Below are positions 1-6,061 of a stretch of 6,347 bases of DNA, one piece after another. How positions within the stretch are numbered: the stretch's first letter is position 1; the number at the start of each line of letters is the position of its first letter. The position numbers were made by a program, and so were the translations under genes. This DNA is from Candidatus Sediminicultor sextus. GTDB taxonomy: Bacteria > Atribacterota > Phoenicimicrobiia > Phoenicimicrobiales > Phoenicimicrobiaceae. A model generated the notes under the pieces. The model searched no databases, was not told where the DNA came from, and saw only the letters and a program-made list of their open reading frames with translations. The stretch covers positions 1 through 6,347 of the forward strand of contig JADBKX010000007.1 in assembly GCA_014894735.1 (NCBI GenBank), read 5' to 3'.

Positions 1-221
1 CACAATTGAGCAGCCAAGGTTTTATTGTGAGAGATCACCAGGGTAGGCAATTGAATTTTTTGAATTACATTTGCCATAGTAAAAGTCTTCCCCGAACCAG
101 TTACTCCCAGTAAAGTTTGATCTTTATAACCTTTCCGTATACCTTCTACTAATTTTTTTATAGCTTGGGGTTGGTCACCCTGAGGAGGATAATCGGATAC
201 CAAATTAAATTTTTCAGTCAT
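1..221 (-). CDS. uvrB: UvrABC system protein B, N-terminal fragment (cut by window edge)
   Basis: This is the first 73 codons of UvrB, the damage-verifying helicase-like subunit of nucleotide excision repair, which is loaded by UvrA and recruits UvrC. The frame opens with [18 protein letters not shown], the usual UvrB beginning. It has the Walker A motif GVTGSGKT at residues 39-46, then FTMANVIQ and [13 protein letters not shown], the conserved helicase motif Ia area. The ATG at 221-219 is preceded by AAAAGGTG with about 6 bases of spacing, a reasonable Shine-Dalgarno. The rest of the gene (UvrB is usually about 660-680 residues) lies beyond the left edge, so integrity cannot be judged. It is co-oriented with ade, coaE and polA but separated from ade by 325 bases of repeat-rich spacer. 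Identification is secure. Confidence 0.96.
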   Translation of the reverse strand, partial: MTEKFNLVSDYPPQGDQPQAIKKLVEGIRKGYKDQTLLGVTGSGKTFTMANVIQKIQLPTLVISHNKTLAAQL

Positions 222-300
222 TTACAACACCTTTTATAAAACTACAACCATAATTAAAATTTAAAACTCACTTTTGTCCTCATATAAATATACTCTTATT

Positions 301-335
301 ATATCGTATATAGTATATCGTATATCGTATATAGT
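301..335. repeat. Heptamer tandem array, left array of uvrB-ade spacer
   Basis: Five consecutive 7-bp units in perfect register read on the plus strand as ATATCGT or ATATAGT (units at 301, 308, 315, 322 and 329). There are no unique spacers between units, so this is a simple tandem array and not a CRISPR. It lies about 80 bases upstream of the uvrB start. Confidence 0.9.
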
Positions 336-447
336 TAAAAAAAGAAAAGACTAACTGGAAAAGAGCGTATCGAATATATATTATATAGATATGGCAAATG
401 GAATGAAAGAGAAAAAATGCGCTCTTACTCCTGAATCCTGGTTTTTT

Positions 448-475
448 ACTCGATACTCGATACTCGATACGAGTT
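448..475. repeat. Heptamer tandem array, right array of uvrB-ade spacer
   Basis: Three identical ACTCGAT units (448-468) are followed by a diverged ACGAGTT. A run of six T (442-447) precedes the array, as pyrimidine-rich tracts do at the other right-hand arrays. Read in reverse complement, the units become ATCGAGT, the same class as the left array at 301-335, so the two arrays are inverted relative to each other. Confidence 0.9.
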
Positions 476-500
476 ACTATTAACTTGCGACTAATTTTTT

Positions 501-548
501 AATTGGGGAATCGGTGAATTGGTCAATTGGCAAATTGGCAAATTGGTC
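501..548. repeat. Octamer tandem array touching the ade stop codon
   Basis: Six 8-bp units run in strict register: AATTGGGG at 501, AATCGGTG at 509, AATTGGTC at 517, AATTGGCA at 525 and 533, and AATTGGTC at 541. The unit length and sequence differ from the 7-bp arrays, so this is a separate repeat family. The last unit overlaps the ade stop codon (plus-strand TCA at 547-549). Confidence 0.88.
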
Positions 549-2259
549 AATCTACAAATAAATCTACGATTTTTGAATTGTTAACATCTACCAAGCCTTT
601 ATTGGTTATTTTAAGATGGGGAGCTACTTCTAAAGATAGGAAAGCAATACTCATAAAAGGATTGTCTACTGTAACTCCTAGATTTTTGGCAGTTTTGTAG
701 ATGGAGTCCAAATTTTCTTTCACTTCTAACAAAGTCCTATCTGACATCAAACCAGCAATAGGCAAAGGTAATGAATCTATTATTTTTTCATCCACGGATA
801 TTGCCAACCCACCTCCCATCTTAGAAATAGCTGCTCCGACATTTAACATATCTTTATCGTTAGTACCTACGATTATAATATTATGGGAATCATGGGCTAC
901 AGACGAACCCAATGCGCCTTTTTTCAGGCCAATACCTTTAACTAAACCTTTACTTACTTTTTCTGAAGCATGATGTCTCTCTACTACGGCAATTTTTAAA
1001 ATGTCACGCTTAGTATCAGAAACTACAAAGCCATCTTCGATTTTGGGAATCTCTATATTTTCTTCAGTGATAATTTGACCTGGAGTAATTTTTATCACTC
1101 TACATTTATTACCTTTTACTGGGATACTAAAATCTTCGGGATAAAGCCACTTAATATTAATTGACCCTCTAATAGGTACTTCCAATGGTTTAGGACTTAG
1201 CTCTAATAACTCTCCGCTTTCAGCAACTAATTTACCATTATTAAAAACTTTAAGGATGTTAAAATCTCTGAAATTATCAAAAACAACCAAATCAGCTACA
1301 TAGCCAGGAGCAATTGCACCTAAGTTTCTCAGTCTAAAATATTCTGCAGTATTCAGGGTGGCCATCCTAATAGCAGTAACGGGGTCTATCCCTTTTTTTA
1401 TAGAAGTTTTTATAATATAATTAATATGCCCCTCTTCAATTAAATCTTTAGGGTGACGATCGTCACAACAAAAGAAACATCTCCGGGAATTATCAGTATT
1501 TATAAGTGGTAAAAGATCGATTAAATTTCGAGTAACTGATCCTTCTCTCAACATAATATACATACCTAATCTCAATTTTTCTTTAGCCTCTTCTACTGTA
1601 GTACACTCGTGATCAGACCTTATTTGAGCAGAAACATAAGCACAAAGATCCTTACCGGACAAATTAGGAGCATGCCCGTCAATGCATTTTTTTGAAGATA
1701 CTACTATTTTATCTAAAACCTCAGGAATTTGGTTTAAAACTCCCGGAAAATTCATCATCTCTCCCAACCCTAAAACCCATTTTTCGTCTAAAAGAGGAAA
1801 TAAATCATTTACGCTAAGGTTTGCTCCGGAAGTTCCTAAAGATGAAGCAGGAACACAAGAAGGTAGCATCATAAATATATTTAAGGGGTTATATTTACTG
1901 GATCCCAACATATACCTGATACCTTCTAAGCCCAATACATTGGCAATTTCGTGAGGATCAATAATCACTGAAGTTGTCCCTCTTGGCACTACAGTCTTAG
2001 CAAATTCTGAAATTTTTACCATAGAGCTCTCTAAGTGAATATGTCCATCCATAAATCCGGGAGACAAGTAACAACCGGAGATATCTATTTCCTTAACAGC
2101 ACTATATCCTTCCCCTAATCCTACAATTGTATCCTTATAAATTGCAACATCGGAAGTATATGTTTCTCCGGAAAAAACATTTATTATCTTCCCGTTTTTT
2201 AATAATAGATCTGCTTTTTCCTCTCCTCGAGCAACTTTAATAATTTCAGCAAGGCTCAT
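547..2259 (-). CDS. ade: Adenine deaminase
   Basis: Adenine deaminase of the amidohydrolase superfamily converts adenine to hypoxanthine and ammonia in purine salvage. The protein is cytosolic and needs a metal centre (Mn or Fe in characterised members). With the start at 2259 it has 570 residues, normal for the family. Motifs in order are HIH (H73, H75) in GHIHLESSM; DPHEIANVLG near 101; GLGEMM with E167; DGHAPNLSG with H196; SDHECT with H217; and CCDDRHP with D266/D267. The family C-terminal domain follows, with RHHASEK near 428 and AHDSHN near 455. An upstream in-frame ATG at 2268 directly abuts the purine run GAAGGG. The ATG at 2259 lies 9 bases from it, so the latter is the better start. 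The frame looks intact. The stop lies at the end of an octamer array, and a heptamer array ends next to the Shine-Dalgarno. No purine riboswitch is visible upstream. Confidence 0.96.
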   Translation of the reverse strand: MSLAEIIKVARGEEKADLLLKNGKIINVFSGETYTSDVAIYKDTIVGLGEGYSAVKEIDISGCYLSPGFMDGHIHLESSMVKISEFAKTVVPRGTTSVIIDPHEIANVLGLEGIRYMLGSSKYNPLNIFMMLPSCVPASSLGTSGANLSVNDLFPLLDEKWVLGLGEMMNFPGVLNQIPEVLDKIVVSSKKCIDGHAPNLSGKDLCAYVSAQIRSDHECTTVEEAKEKLRLGMYIMLREGSVTRNLIDLLPLINTDNSRRCFFCCDDRHPKDLIEEGHINYIIKTSIKKGIDPVTAIRMATLNTAEYFRLRNLGAIAPGYVADLVVFDNFRDFNILKVFNNGKLVAESGELLELSPKPLEVPIRGSINIKWLYPEDFSIPVKGNKCRVIKITPGQIITEENIEIPKIEDGFVVSDTKRDILKIAVVERHHASEKVSKGLVKGIGLKKGALGSSVAHDSHNIIIVGTNDKDMLNVGAAISKMGGGLAISVDEKIIDSLPLPIAGLMSDRTLLEVKENLDSIYKTAKNLGVTVDNPFMSIAFLSLEVAPHLKITNKGLVDVNNSKIVDLFVD

Positions 2260-2276
2260 ATTAACCATCCCTTCTT

Positions 2277-2308
2277 TCGTATATCGTATATCGCATATCG
2301 TATCTCGT
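2277..2308. repeat. Heptamer tandem array, left array of ade-coaE spacer
   Basis: A partial TCGT is followed by four 7-bp units: ATATCGT, ATATCGC, ATATCGT and ATCTCGT (2281-2308). On the minus strand the array ends immediately before the purine-rich ade ribosome binding site (2269-2276), leaving no ordinary leader between them. Confidence 0.9.
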
Positions 2309-2393
2309 TAGAGAAGTAAAAATGATTTATTCCAATTGCCATTGCTCTAATTTATCGGAGCGTGCCAATCTCTTTGTTAAGCTAAAAATTTAA

Positions 2394-2428
2394 AGCGAAA
2401 AACGAAAAGCCATAATTCAAAATTCAAA
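2394..2428. repeat. Degenerate heptad-periodic tract inside ade-coaE spacer
   Basis: Five consecutive 7-base blocks can be written in register: AGCGAAA, AACGAAA, AGCCATA, ATTCAAA and ATTCAAA. The first two and last two are clear near-duplicates; the middle block is diverged. The sequence differs from the TATCG-type arrays but shares the 7-bp period. It could be chance in A-rich DNA, so confidence is moderate. Confidence 0.45.
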
Positions 2429-2456
2429 ACCTTTGTAATAAAGTATTGCTTTTGGT

Positions 2457-2480
2457 GTAGGGGTTGAATTTATTCGACCC
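2457..2480 (+). repeat. GTAGGGG-headed palindromic element, copy 1
   Basis: GTAGGGG (2457-2463) leads into an inverted repeat: GGGTTGAAT (2461-2469) pairs with ATTCGACCC (2472-2480), nine pairs with one G-T, around a TT centre. No T-run follows on either strand, so it is not an intrinsic terminator for coaE. Two related elements lie at 3251-3278 and 6218-6246 in the opposite orientation. Confidence 0.7.
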
Positions 2481-2518
2481 GTGTTGTTTTAATAATTTTT
2501 CTCTCTTTTATTTTCTTC

Positions 2519-2551
2519 ACGATATACGATATACTAGATACGAGATACTAG
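2519..2551. repeat. Heptamer tandem array, right array of ade-coaE spacer, overlapping the coaE 3' end
   Basis: Four units (ACGATAT, ACGATAT, ACTAGAT, ACGAGAT) plus a partial ACTAG lie in strict register. The reverse complement closely matches the array at 2277-2308, so the spacer has inverted ends. The coaE stop TAG lies in the third unit (2534-2536), and the last five coaE codons are made of repeat sequence. Confidence 0.9.
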
Positions 2552-3145
2552 TTTTCCCCATATTGTTTCAACTTGTTTCTTCGTTTTATCTAACGTATCA
2601 TTATTATCTATCACATAGTCAGCAATTTTAGCTTTTTCTTCCATAGGTATTTGAGATCTTACCCTCTGTAAGGCTTCATCTTTGGATAAATTATTTCTTT
2701 TAATTAATCTCTTTATTTGTTCATCTTTATCTATATACACTACTATTATTTTATCCATAAATCTATCTATCTTAGCTTCATAGATTAAGGCAGCATCTAT
2801 AATTAATACTTTTTCCTGATTATGTGTTTTATTTTTTGCTGAATCTATCTCTTTTTTAATCATTTTTGTTATTTCAGGATGAGTAATTTCATTTAATTTT
2901 TTCAGGAGAGACTGATTTGCAAAAACTATTTTACCCAATTTTTCTCTATTAATAGTTAGGTCTTTTCTCAAAATATCTTCCCCAAATAATTTAACTATTT
3001 TCTTCCAGGCAGGTTTGTATGGTAAAATTACGCTATGGCCAAGTATATCAGCATCAATAATCTTAGCTCCTAAATCTCTAAACATTGATGCTACTGTACT
3101 TTTACCGCCGACAATTCCGCCAGTAAGACCAACAATTAATGCCAT
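2534..3145 (-). CDS. coaE: Dephospho-CoA kinase
   Basis: CoaE phosphorylates the 3'-hydroxyl of dephospho-CoA with ATP, the last step of coenzyme A synthesis, in the cytosol. The 203-residue length is typical. The P-loop is TGGIVGGKST (G9 to T17), where most relatives read GGIGSGKS; the lysine and serine are kept. DAD (31-33) carries the expected catalytic aspartate, followed by INREKLGKIVF, LNEITHPEI, a IIDAALIYE segment in the usual DxPLLxE position, and AQR/AD-type C-terminal motifs seen here as RVRSQIPMEEK and ADYVIDNN. The ATG at 3145 has a strong Shine-Dalgarno AGGAGAGG at 3157-3150. It lies downstream of polA, a common neighbour, but without mutM between them. The last residues, LVSRI, and the stop are encoded by heptamer repeat DNA, so the native C-terminus may have been replaced or trimmed. 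Confidence 0.96.
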   Translation of the reverse strand: MALIVGLTGGIVGGKSTVASMFRDLGAKIIDADILGHSVILPYKPAWKKIVKLFGEDILRKDLTINREKLGKIVFANQSLLKKLNEITHPEITKMIKKEIDSAKNKTHNQEKVLIIDAALIYEAKIDRFMDKIIVVYIDKDEQIKRLIKRNNLSKDEALQRVRSQIPMEEKAKIADYVIDNNDTLDKTKKQVETIWGKLVSRI

Positions 3146-3183
3146 GATTCCTCTCCTGAATTAGTCGTTAGTATATAAGCTTA

Positions 3184-3227
3184 GCGTATAGTATAATATT
3201 ATAGTATCCAGTATCGAGTATCGAGTA
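3184..3227. repeat. Heptamer tandem array, left array of coaE-polA spacer
   Basis: The best units are GTATCCA, GTATCGA and GTATCGA (3204-3224) followed by GTA. More diverged units GCGTATA and GTATAAT, plus a six-base ATTATA, precede them. The centre is the palindrome TATAATATTATA (3192-3203), which gives a TATAAT on each strand. The array lies between about 30 and 80 bases upstream of the coaE start, where a promoter would be expected. Confidence 0.8.
3198..3203 (-). promoter_or_regulatory. Possible -10 box for coaE within heptamer array
   Basis: TATAAT reads on the minus strand about 55 bases before the coaE ATG. At 17 bases upstream the hexamer is ACTCGA, a poor -35. AT-rich repeats produce such boxes by chance, so this is only a candidate. 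Confidence 0.2.
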
Positions 3228-3250
3228 AAGATTCCGTAATTTTTTACCTT

Positions 3251-3278
3251 GCGTATGCAATACGCCCCTACTTTTTTT
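3251..3278 (+). repeat. GTAGGGG-headed palindromic element, copy 2 (head on minus strand)
   Basis: GCGTAT (3251-3256), a GCA loop and ATACGC (3260-3265) form a perfect six-pair hairpin, followed by CCCTAC and seven T (3272-3278). It looks terminator-like on the plus strand, but no plus-strand gene precedes it. On the minus strand, which carries the polA transcript, the hairpin is followed by AAGG and A-rich sequence, so it would not terminate polA. It shares 19 of 20 bases with copy 3 across 3258-3277 and 6227-6246. Confidence 0.72.
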
Positions 3279-3287
3279 ATTTTCTTT

Positions 3288-3319
3288 ACTATATACTACA
3301 TACTATATACTATATACTA
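3288..3319. repeat. Heptamer tandem array, right array of coaE-polA spacer, containing the polA stop
   Basis: Units ACTATAT, ACTACAT, ACTATAT and ACTATAT (3288-3315) are followed by a partial ACTA. The polA stop TAG is the reverse complement of the CTA in the last partial unit (3317-3319). The tract TTTTCTTT precedes the array on the plus strand. Confidence 0.9.
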
Positions 3320-5983
3320 ATTTAGTTCTGCCCAATTATTACCCGTCTTCAAATTTACTTTTATAGGAACAGAAAGTTCTAAACTATGTTCCATAATCTC
3401 TTTAATAATAGACTTGACTTTTTCTAACTCTGGCTGGTAAATCTCAAATATTAATTCATCGTGTATTTGGAGTAGTAATCTACTTTTAAATCGCTCTTTT
3501 TTAAAGGATTCATCTATTTTAATCATAGCTAATTTTATTAAATCAGCTGCACTTCCTTGAATTGGAGCATTAATAGCAATTCTCTCATTAAATTCACGGA
3601 TTTTTCTATCTTTACTGTTTATGCCTTCCAAATATCTCCTTCGATTTAATAGAGTTAATACATAGCCCTTCTTTCGAGCTTCTTCTTTCTCCCTTTCAAT
3701 ATATTTTTTTACACCTTGATATCTAAAAAAATAATTACTAATATATTTTTCAGCTTCTTCTCTCCCTACCCCCAAATTGCCTGCTAACCCATAACTACTC
3801 ATTCCATAAATAATACCAAAATTAATTACCTTAGCCATTCTTCTCATTTGCTCGCTAATTATATTTTGATCAAGGTTAAATATTCCCGAGGCAGTATGAG
3901 CATGGATATCTTCATCATTTTTAAAAGCATTAAGCAAACTTTCATCCCGAGAGAGATGAGCCAAAATACGCAACTCTATCTGAGAATAATCTGCGGATAG
4001 CAGCACAAGCCCCTCCTCTGCGATAAAAGCTTTTCTAATTTCTCTCCCCATTTCGGTTCTAATGGGAATATTTTGAAGATTAGGCTCACTACTGCTTAAC
4101 CTTCCGGTAGAAGTAACAGTTTGATGAAAAGAAGTATGTATCCTCTTGGTTTTACTATTAACCAAAAAGGGTAATTTATCGATATAAGTATTCTTTAACT
4201 TGTCTAATTCTCTATATTCCAGAATGAAAGGCACAACCTTGTGCTGGGGAGCTAAAGTATTAAGTACATCCGCATTGGTAGAATAGCCAGTTTTTATCTT
4301 TTTTACTACCGGCAGTTTTAACCTTTCAAAAAGTATAACACTCAACTGTTTAGGAGAATTAATATTAAATTCCGTTCCAGATAAATTATAAATAGTATTT
4401 TTCAACTCTTCAAGGCGGGTATCCACTTGTCTTGACATCAATTTTAAAAAATCAATATTCACTTTAATACCATTGATTTCCATTTCTCCTAATATTTTTA
4501 CTAAAGGCATTTCTATTTTTCGAAATAATGAAATTAAGTTTTTTTCTTCCATTTTTTCTTCTAAAACATCTTTTAATTTCAAAATATTCTGAGCATTTTC
4601 GCAAGCTTCTACTATGCTTATGCTCATAATAACCTTTTTTTTAATTTCTTTATCTTCGTTTTTAAAATATTTTAAATATTCCCAGAATAAATCCCTTAAA
4701 CCATAGCTCTCTCTTGAGGGATTTAACAAATAAGCAGCAATCATAGTATCAAAATTATTTCCTTCTATTTCAACTTTATGCCTACAAAGCAATATAAAAT
4801 TAAATTTAAGGTTATGACTAATTTTAATAATTCCTTGGTTTTCAAAACATGGTCGCAATTTACTTAAAACTAATTCGAGAGAAAGACATTTGGAGTTTTC
4901 AATTAAATTTAAAGCAAATAACGGGATATAATAGTTTTCATTATCTTTGAAACTTAGTGCAATTCCTAAAATATTTGATGAAATCGCATTGTCTGAGGAA
5001 GTAACCAAACAGAAAGAAAAATATTTCCTTTCTATAATTTTATTAGTCAATTCTTCTAATTCTTCTTCAGTGTCTATCAAATTGAATTTTAACTTAGTTT
5101 TTTCATGATTAATTTTAGGAGCAATCTTTTTTAATAGATTTTTAAATTCTAATTTTTTAAATATTTTCCACAATTCTTCGTAATTTGGCAGTTTAACTTT
5201 AAAAGAATCAAAATCGTACTTTATGGGTACTTCTCTTACTATAGTAGCCAACATTTTACTCATCTTAATCTGGTCTTCATATTTCTTTATTTGTTCTCTC
5301 AAAGATTTCTTAGATATTTTTTCTGTATTATTCAAAATATTTTCTACGCTGCCCAATTCTTTAATTAAAGCTACGGCAGTCTTTTCTCCTATACCCGGAA
5401 CACCTGGAATATTATCAGATATATCCCCTTTTAACGCTAAAATATCTACTATTTTCTCCGGATCTACTCCGTATTTTTTCTTTATACCTTCTTCATCATA
5501 AATTTTCACCTCGGTAACTCCCTTGATAGTAATCATTATCTTTGTATGGGGAGAGATAAGCTGAAAAGCATCTTTATCTCCGGTAACAATAATCGTATTA
5601 CAATTTCTTTTTTCTGCTTCCTTTGCAATAGTACCAATAACATCATCTGCTTCATAACCTTCTTTTGAACAAATAGTAATATTATAATTATTGATAATTT
5701 CTTTAATTAGAGGAATTTGGTTGATTAATTCGTCAGGCATTTTCTTCCGATGAGCTTTGTATTCTTTAAACTCCTTATGCCGAAAAGTAGGAACAGGAGT
5801 ATCAAAAGTAACTACAATATATTCTGGTTTCTCTTCTTCCAATAATCTGATTAATATCATAGTAAACCCGTAAACTGCATTGATTATCTGGCCGTAAGTG
5901 GTAGTTAATTGAGGTAAAGCATAAAAAGCACGATAGAGCAAACCTTGTCCATCAACCAAAATAAATTTTTTCCTGTTATTCAC
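3317..5983 (-). CDS. polA: DNA polymerase I
   Basis: Family A DNA polymerase for Okazaki fragment processing and repair gap filling. With the GTG start at 5983 it has 888 residues. Residues about 5-290 are the 5'-3' flap nuclease, with DTP (61-63), EADD (D113/D114), GDKD (D136, D138), GDISDN (D187, D190) and a GVPGIGEKTA helix-hairpin-helix. Residues about 300-470 are a 3'-5' exonuclease-like domain without its acidic residues: the DxE segment reads FCLV, NLKFD reads NLKFN, and the YxxxD Asp is Asn463. Proofreading should be absent. Residues about 485-888 are the polymerase: motif A DYSQIELR (665-672), O-helix R714, K718, F722, Y726, and motif C HDE (841-843). The longest frame begins at GTG 6055, but those 24 extra codons lack a Shine-Dalgarno and contain the tRNA promoter. 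GTG 5983 has purine-rich AGAAGAGAG just upstream and gives the normal N-terminus NNRKKFILVDG. Confidence 0.97.
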   Translation of the reverse strand: MNNRKKFILVDGQGLLYRAFYALPQLTTTYGQIINAVYGFTMILIRLLEEEKPEYIVVTFDTPVPTFRHKEFKEYKAHRKKMPDELINQIPLIKEIINNYNITICSKEGYEADDVIGTIAKEAEKRNCNTIIVTGDKDAFQLISPHTKIMITIKGVTEVKIYDEEGIKKKYGVDPEKIVDILALKGDISDNIPGVPGIGEKTAVALIKELGSVENILNNTEKISKKSLREQIKKYEDQIKMSKMLATIVREVPIKYDFDSFKVKLPNYEELWKIFKKLEFKNLLKKIAPKINHEKTKLKFNLIDTEEELEELTNKIIERKYFSFCLVTSSDNAISSNILGIALSFKDNENYYIPLFALNLIENSKCLSLELVLSKLRPCFENQGIIKISHNLKFNFILLCRHKVEIEGNNFDTMIAAYLLNPSRESYGLRDLFWEYLKYFKNEDKEIKKKVIMSISIVEACENAQNILKLKDVLEEKMEEKNLISLFRKIEMPLVKILGEMEINGIKVNIDFLKLMSRQVDTRLEELKNTIYNLSGTEFNINSPKQLSVILFERLKLPVVKKIKTGYSTNADVLNTLAPQHKVVPFILEYRELDKLKNTYIDKLPFLVNSKTKRIHTSFHQTVTSTGRLSSSEPNLQNIPIRTEMGREIRKAFIAEEGLVLLSADYSQIELRILAHLSRDESLLNAFKNDEDIHAHTASGIFNLDQNIISEQMRRMAKVINFGIIYGMSSYGLAGNLGVGREEAEKYISNYFFRYQGVKKYIEREKEEARKKGYVLTLLNRRRYLEGINSKDRKIREFNERIAINAPIQGSAADLIKLAMIKIDESFKKERFKSRLLLQIHDELIFEIYQPELEKVKSIIKEIMEHSLELSVPIKVNLKTGNNWAELN

Positions 5984-6010
5984 AACTCTCTTCTTTCGTT
6001 CTATTTTTTC

Positions 6011-6039
6011 TTGACAATAAATATCACTTAACCTATAAT
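6011..6039 (+). promoter_or_regulatory. Consensus sigma-70 promoter for tRNA-Leu
   Basis: TTGACA (6011-6016), a 17-base spacer and TATAAT (6034-6039) match both consensus hexamers exactly at the ideal spacing. Transcription would begin near 6046, about 16 bases before the mature tRNA 5' end. A full-consensus promoter suits a highly expressed stable RNA gene. Confidence 0.9.
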
Positions 6040-6046
6040 TTTTAAA
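6018..6046 (-). promoter_or_regulatory. Possible polA promoter facing away from the tRNA
   Basis: On the minus strand TTTAAA (6046-6041), 17 bases and TATTTA (6023-6018), with a TG one base ahead of the -10, form a weak promoter about 35 bases upstream of GTG 5983. It overlaps the tRNA promoter on the other strand almost base for base. Matches are partial, so this is a candidate only. Confidence 0.3.
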
Positions 6047-6061
6047 CAGAGACACATCTAT

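Larger units (their letters stand above)
222..546. other. uvrB-ade intergenic spacer, repeat-rich, no gene seen
   Basis: This 325-base spacer holds no convincing open frame, RNA gene or terminator. From left to right it contains the uvrB Shine-Dalgarno (about 228-235), an AT-rich uvrB leader, a heptamer array (301-335), a middle part of mixed sequence (336-441), a run of T (442-447), a second heptamer array in opposite orientation (448-475) and an octamer array (501-548) that reaches the ade stop codon. In the middle part AAGAGCG (361-367) can pair with CGCTCTT (420-426), but the 52-base loop is too long for an ordinary terminator. A TATAAT on the minus strand (303-298) could be a uvrB -10 box, but no -35 box stands at the right distance. 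No riboswitch is recognised. Confidence 0.7.

Noticed and set aside
301..335. CRISPR array or iteron origin
   Set aside because: Units are directly adjacent 7-mers without unique spacers, and no cas, rep or dnaA gene is nearby. Similar arrays recur in all four non-promoter spacers, so a single replication origin is unlikely.
361..426. Terminator or structured RNA from AAGAGCG/CGCTCTT pairing
   Set aside because: There are only seven base pairs around a 52-base loop, and no T-run follows immediately on either strand. Chance pairing in a biased sequence is likely.
701..973. Plus-strand open frame inside ade (similar ones at 1682-1954 and within polA at 5223-5501)
   Set aside because: Each lies antisense to a conserved enzyme whose motifs are intact. 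The translations show no recognisable domain, and no ribosome binding sites stand out.
2260..2268. ATG at 2268 as the ade start
   Set aside because: It abuts the purine-rich Shine-Dalgarno with no spacing, while the ATG at 2259 has 9 bases of spacing.
2340..2376. GCTC/GAGC hairpin in the ade-coaE spacer
   Set aside because: The four-pair stem around a ten-base loop is too weak to support as a feature.
2260..2533. Purine riboswitch upstream of ade
   Set aside because: Such a regulator would suit an adenine deaminase, but I see none of the conserved purine aptamer core sequences, and the space before the start codon is filled by a heptamer array.
3251..3278. Intrinsic terminator for polA
   Set aside because: The hairpin has its T-run only on the plus strand. 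On the polA transcript it is followed by A-rich sequence, and no plus-strand gene ends before it.
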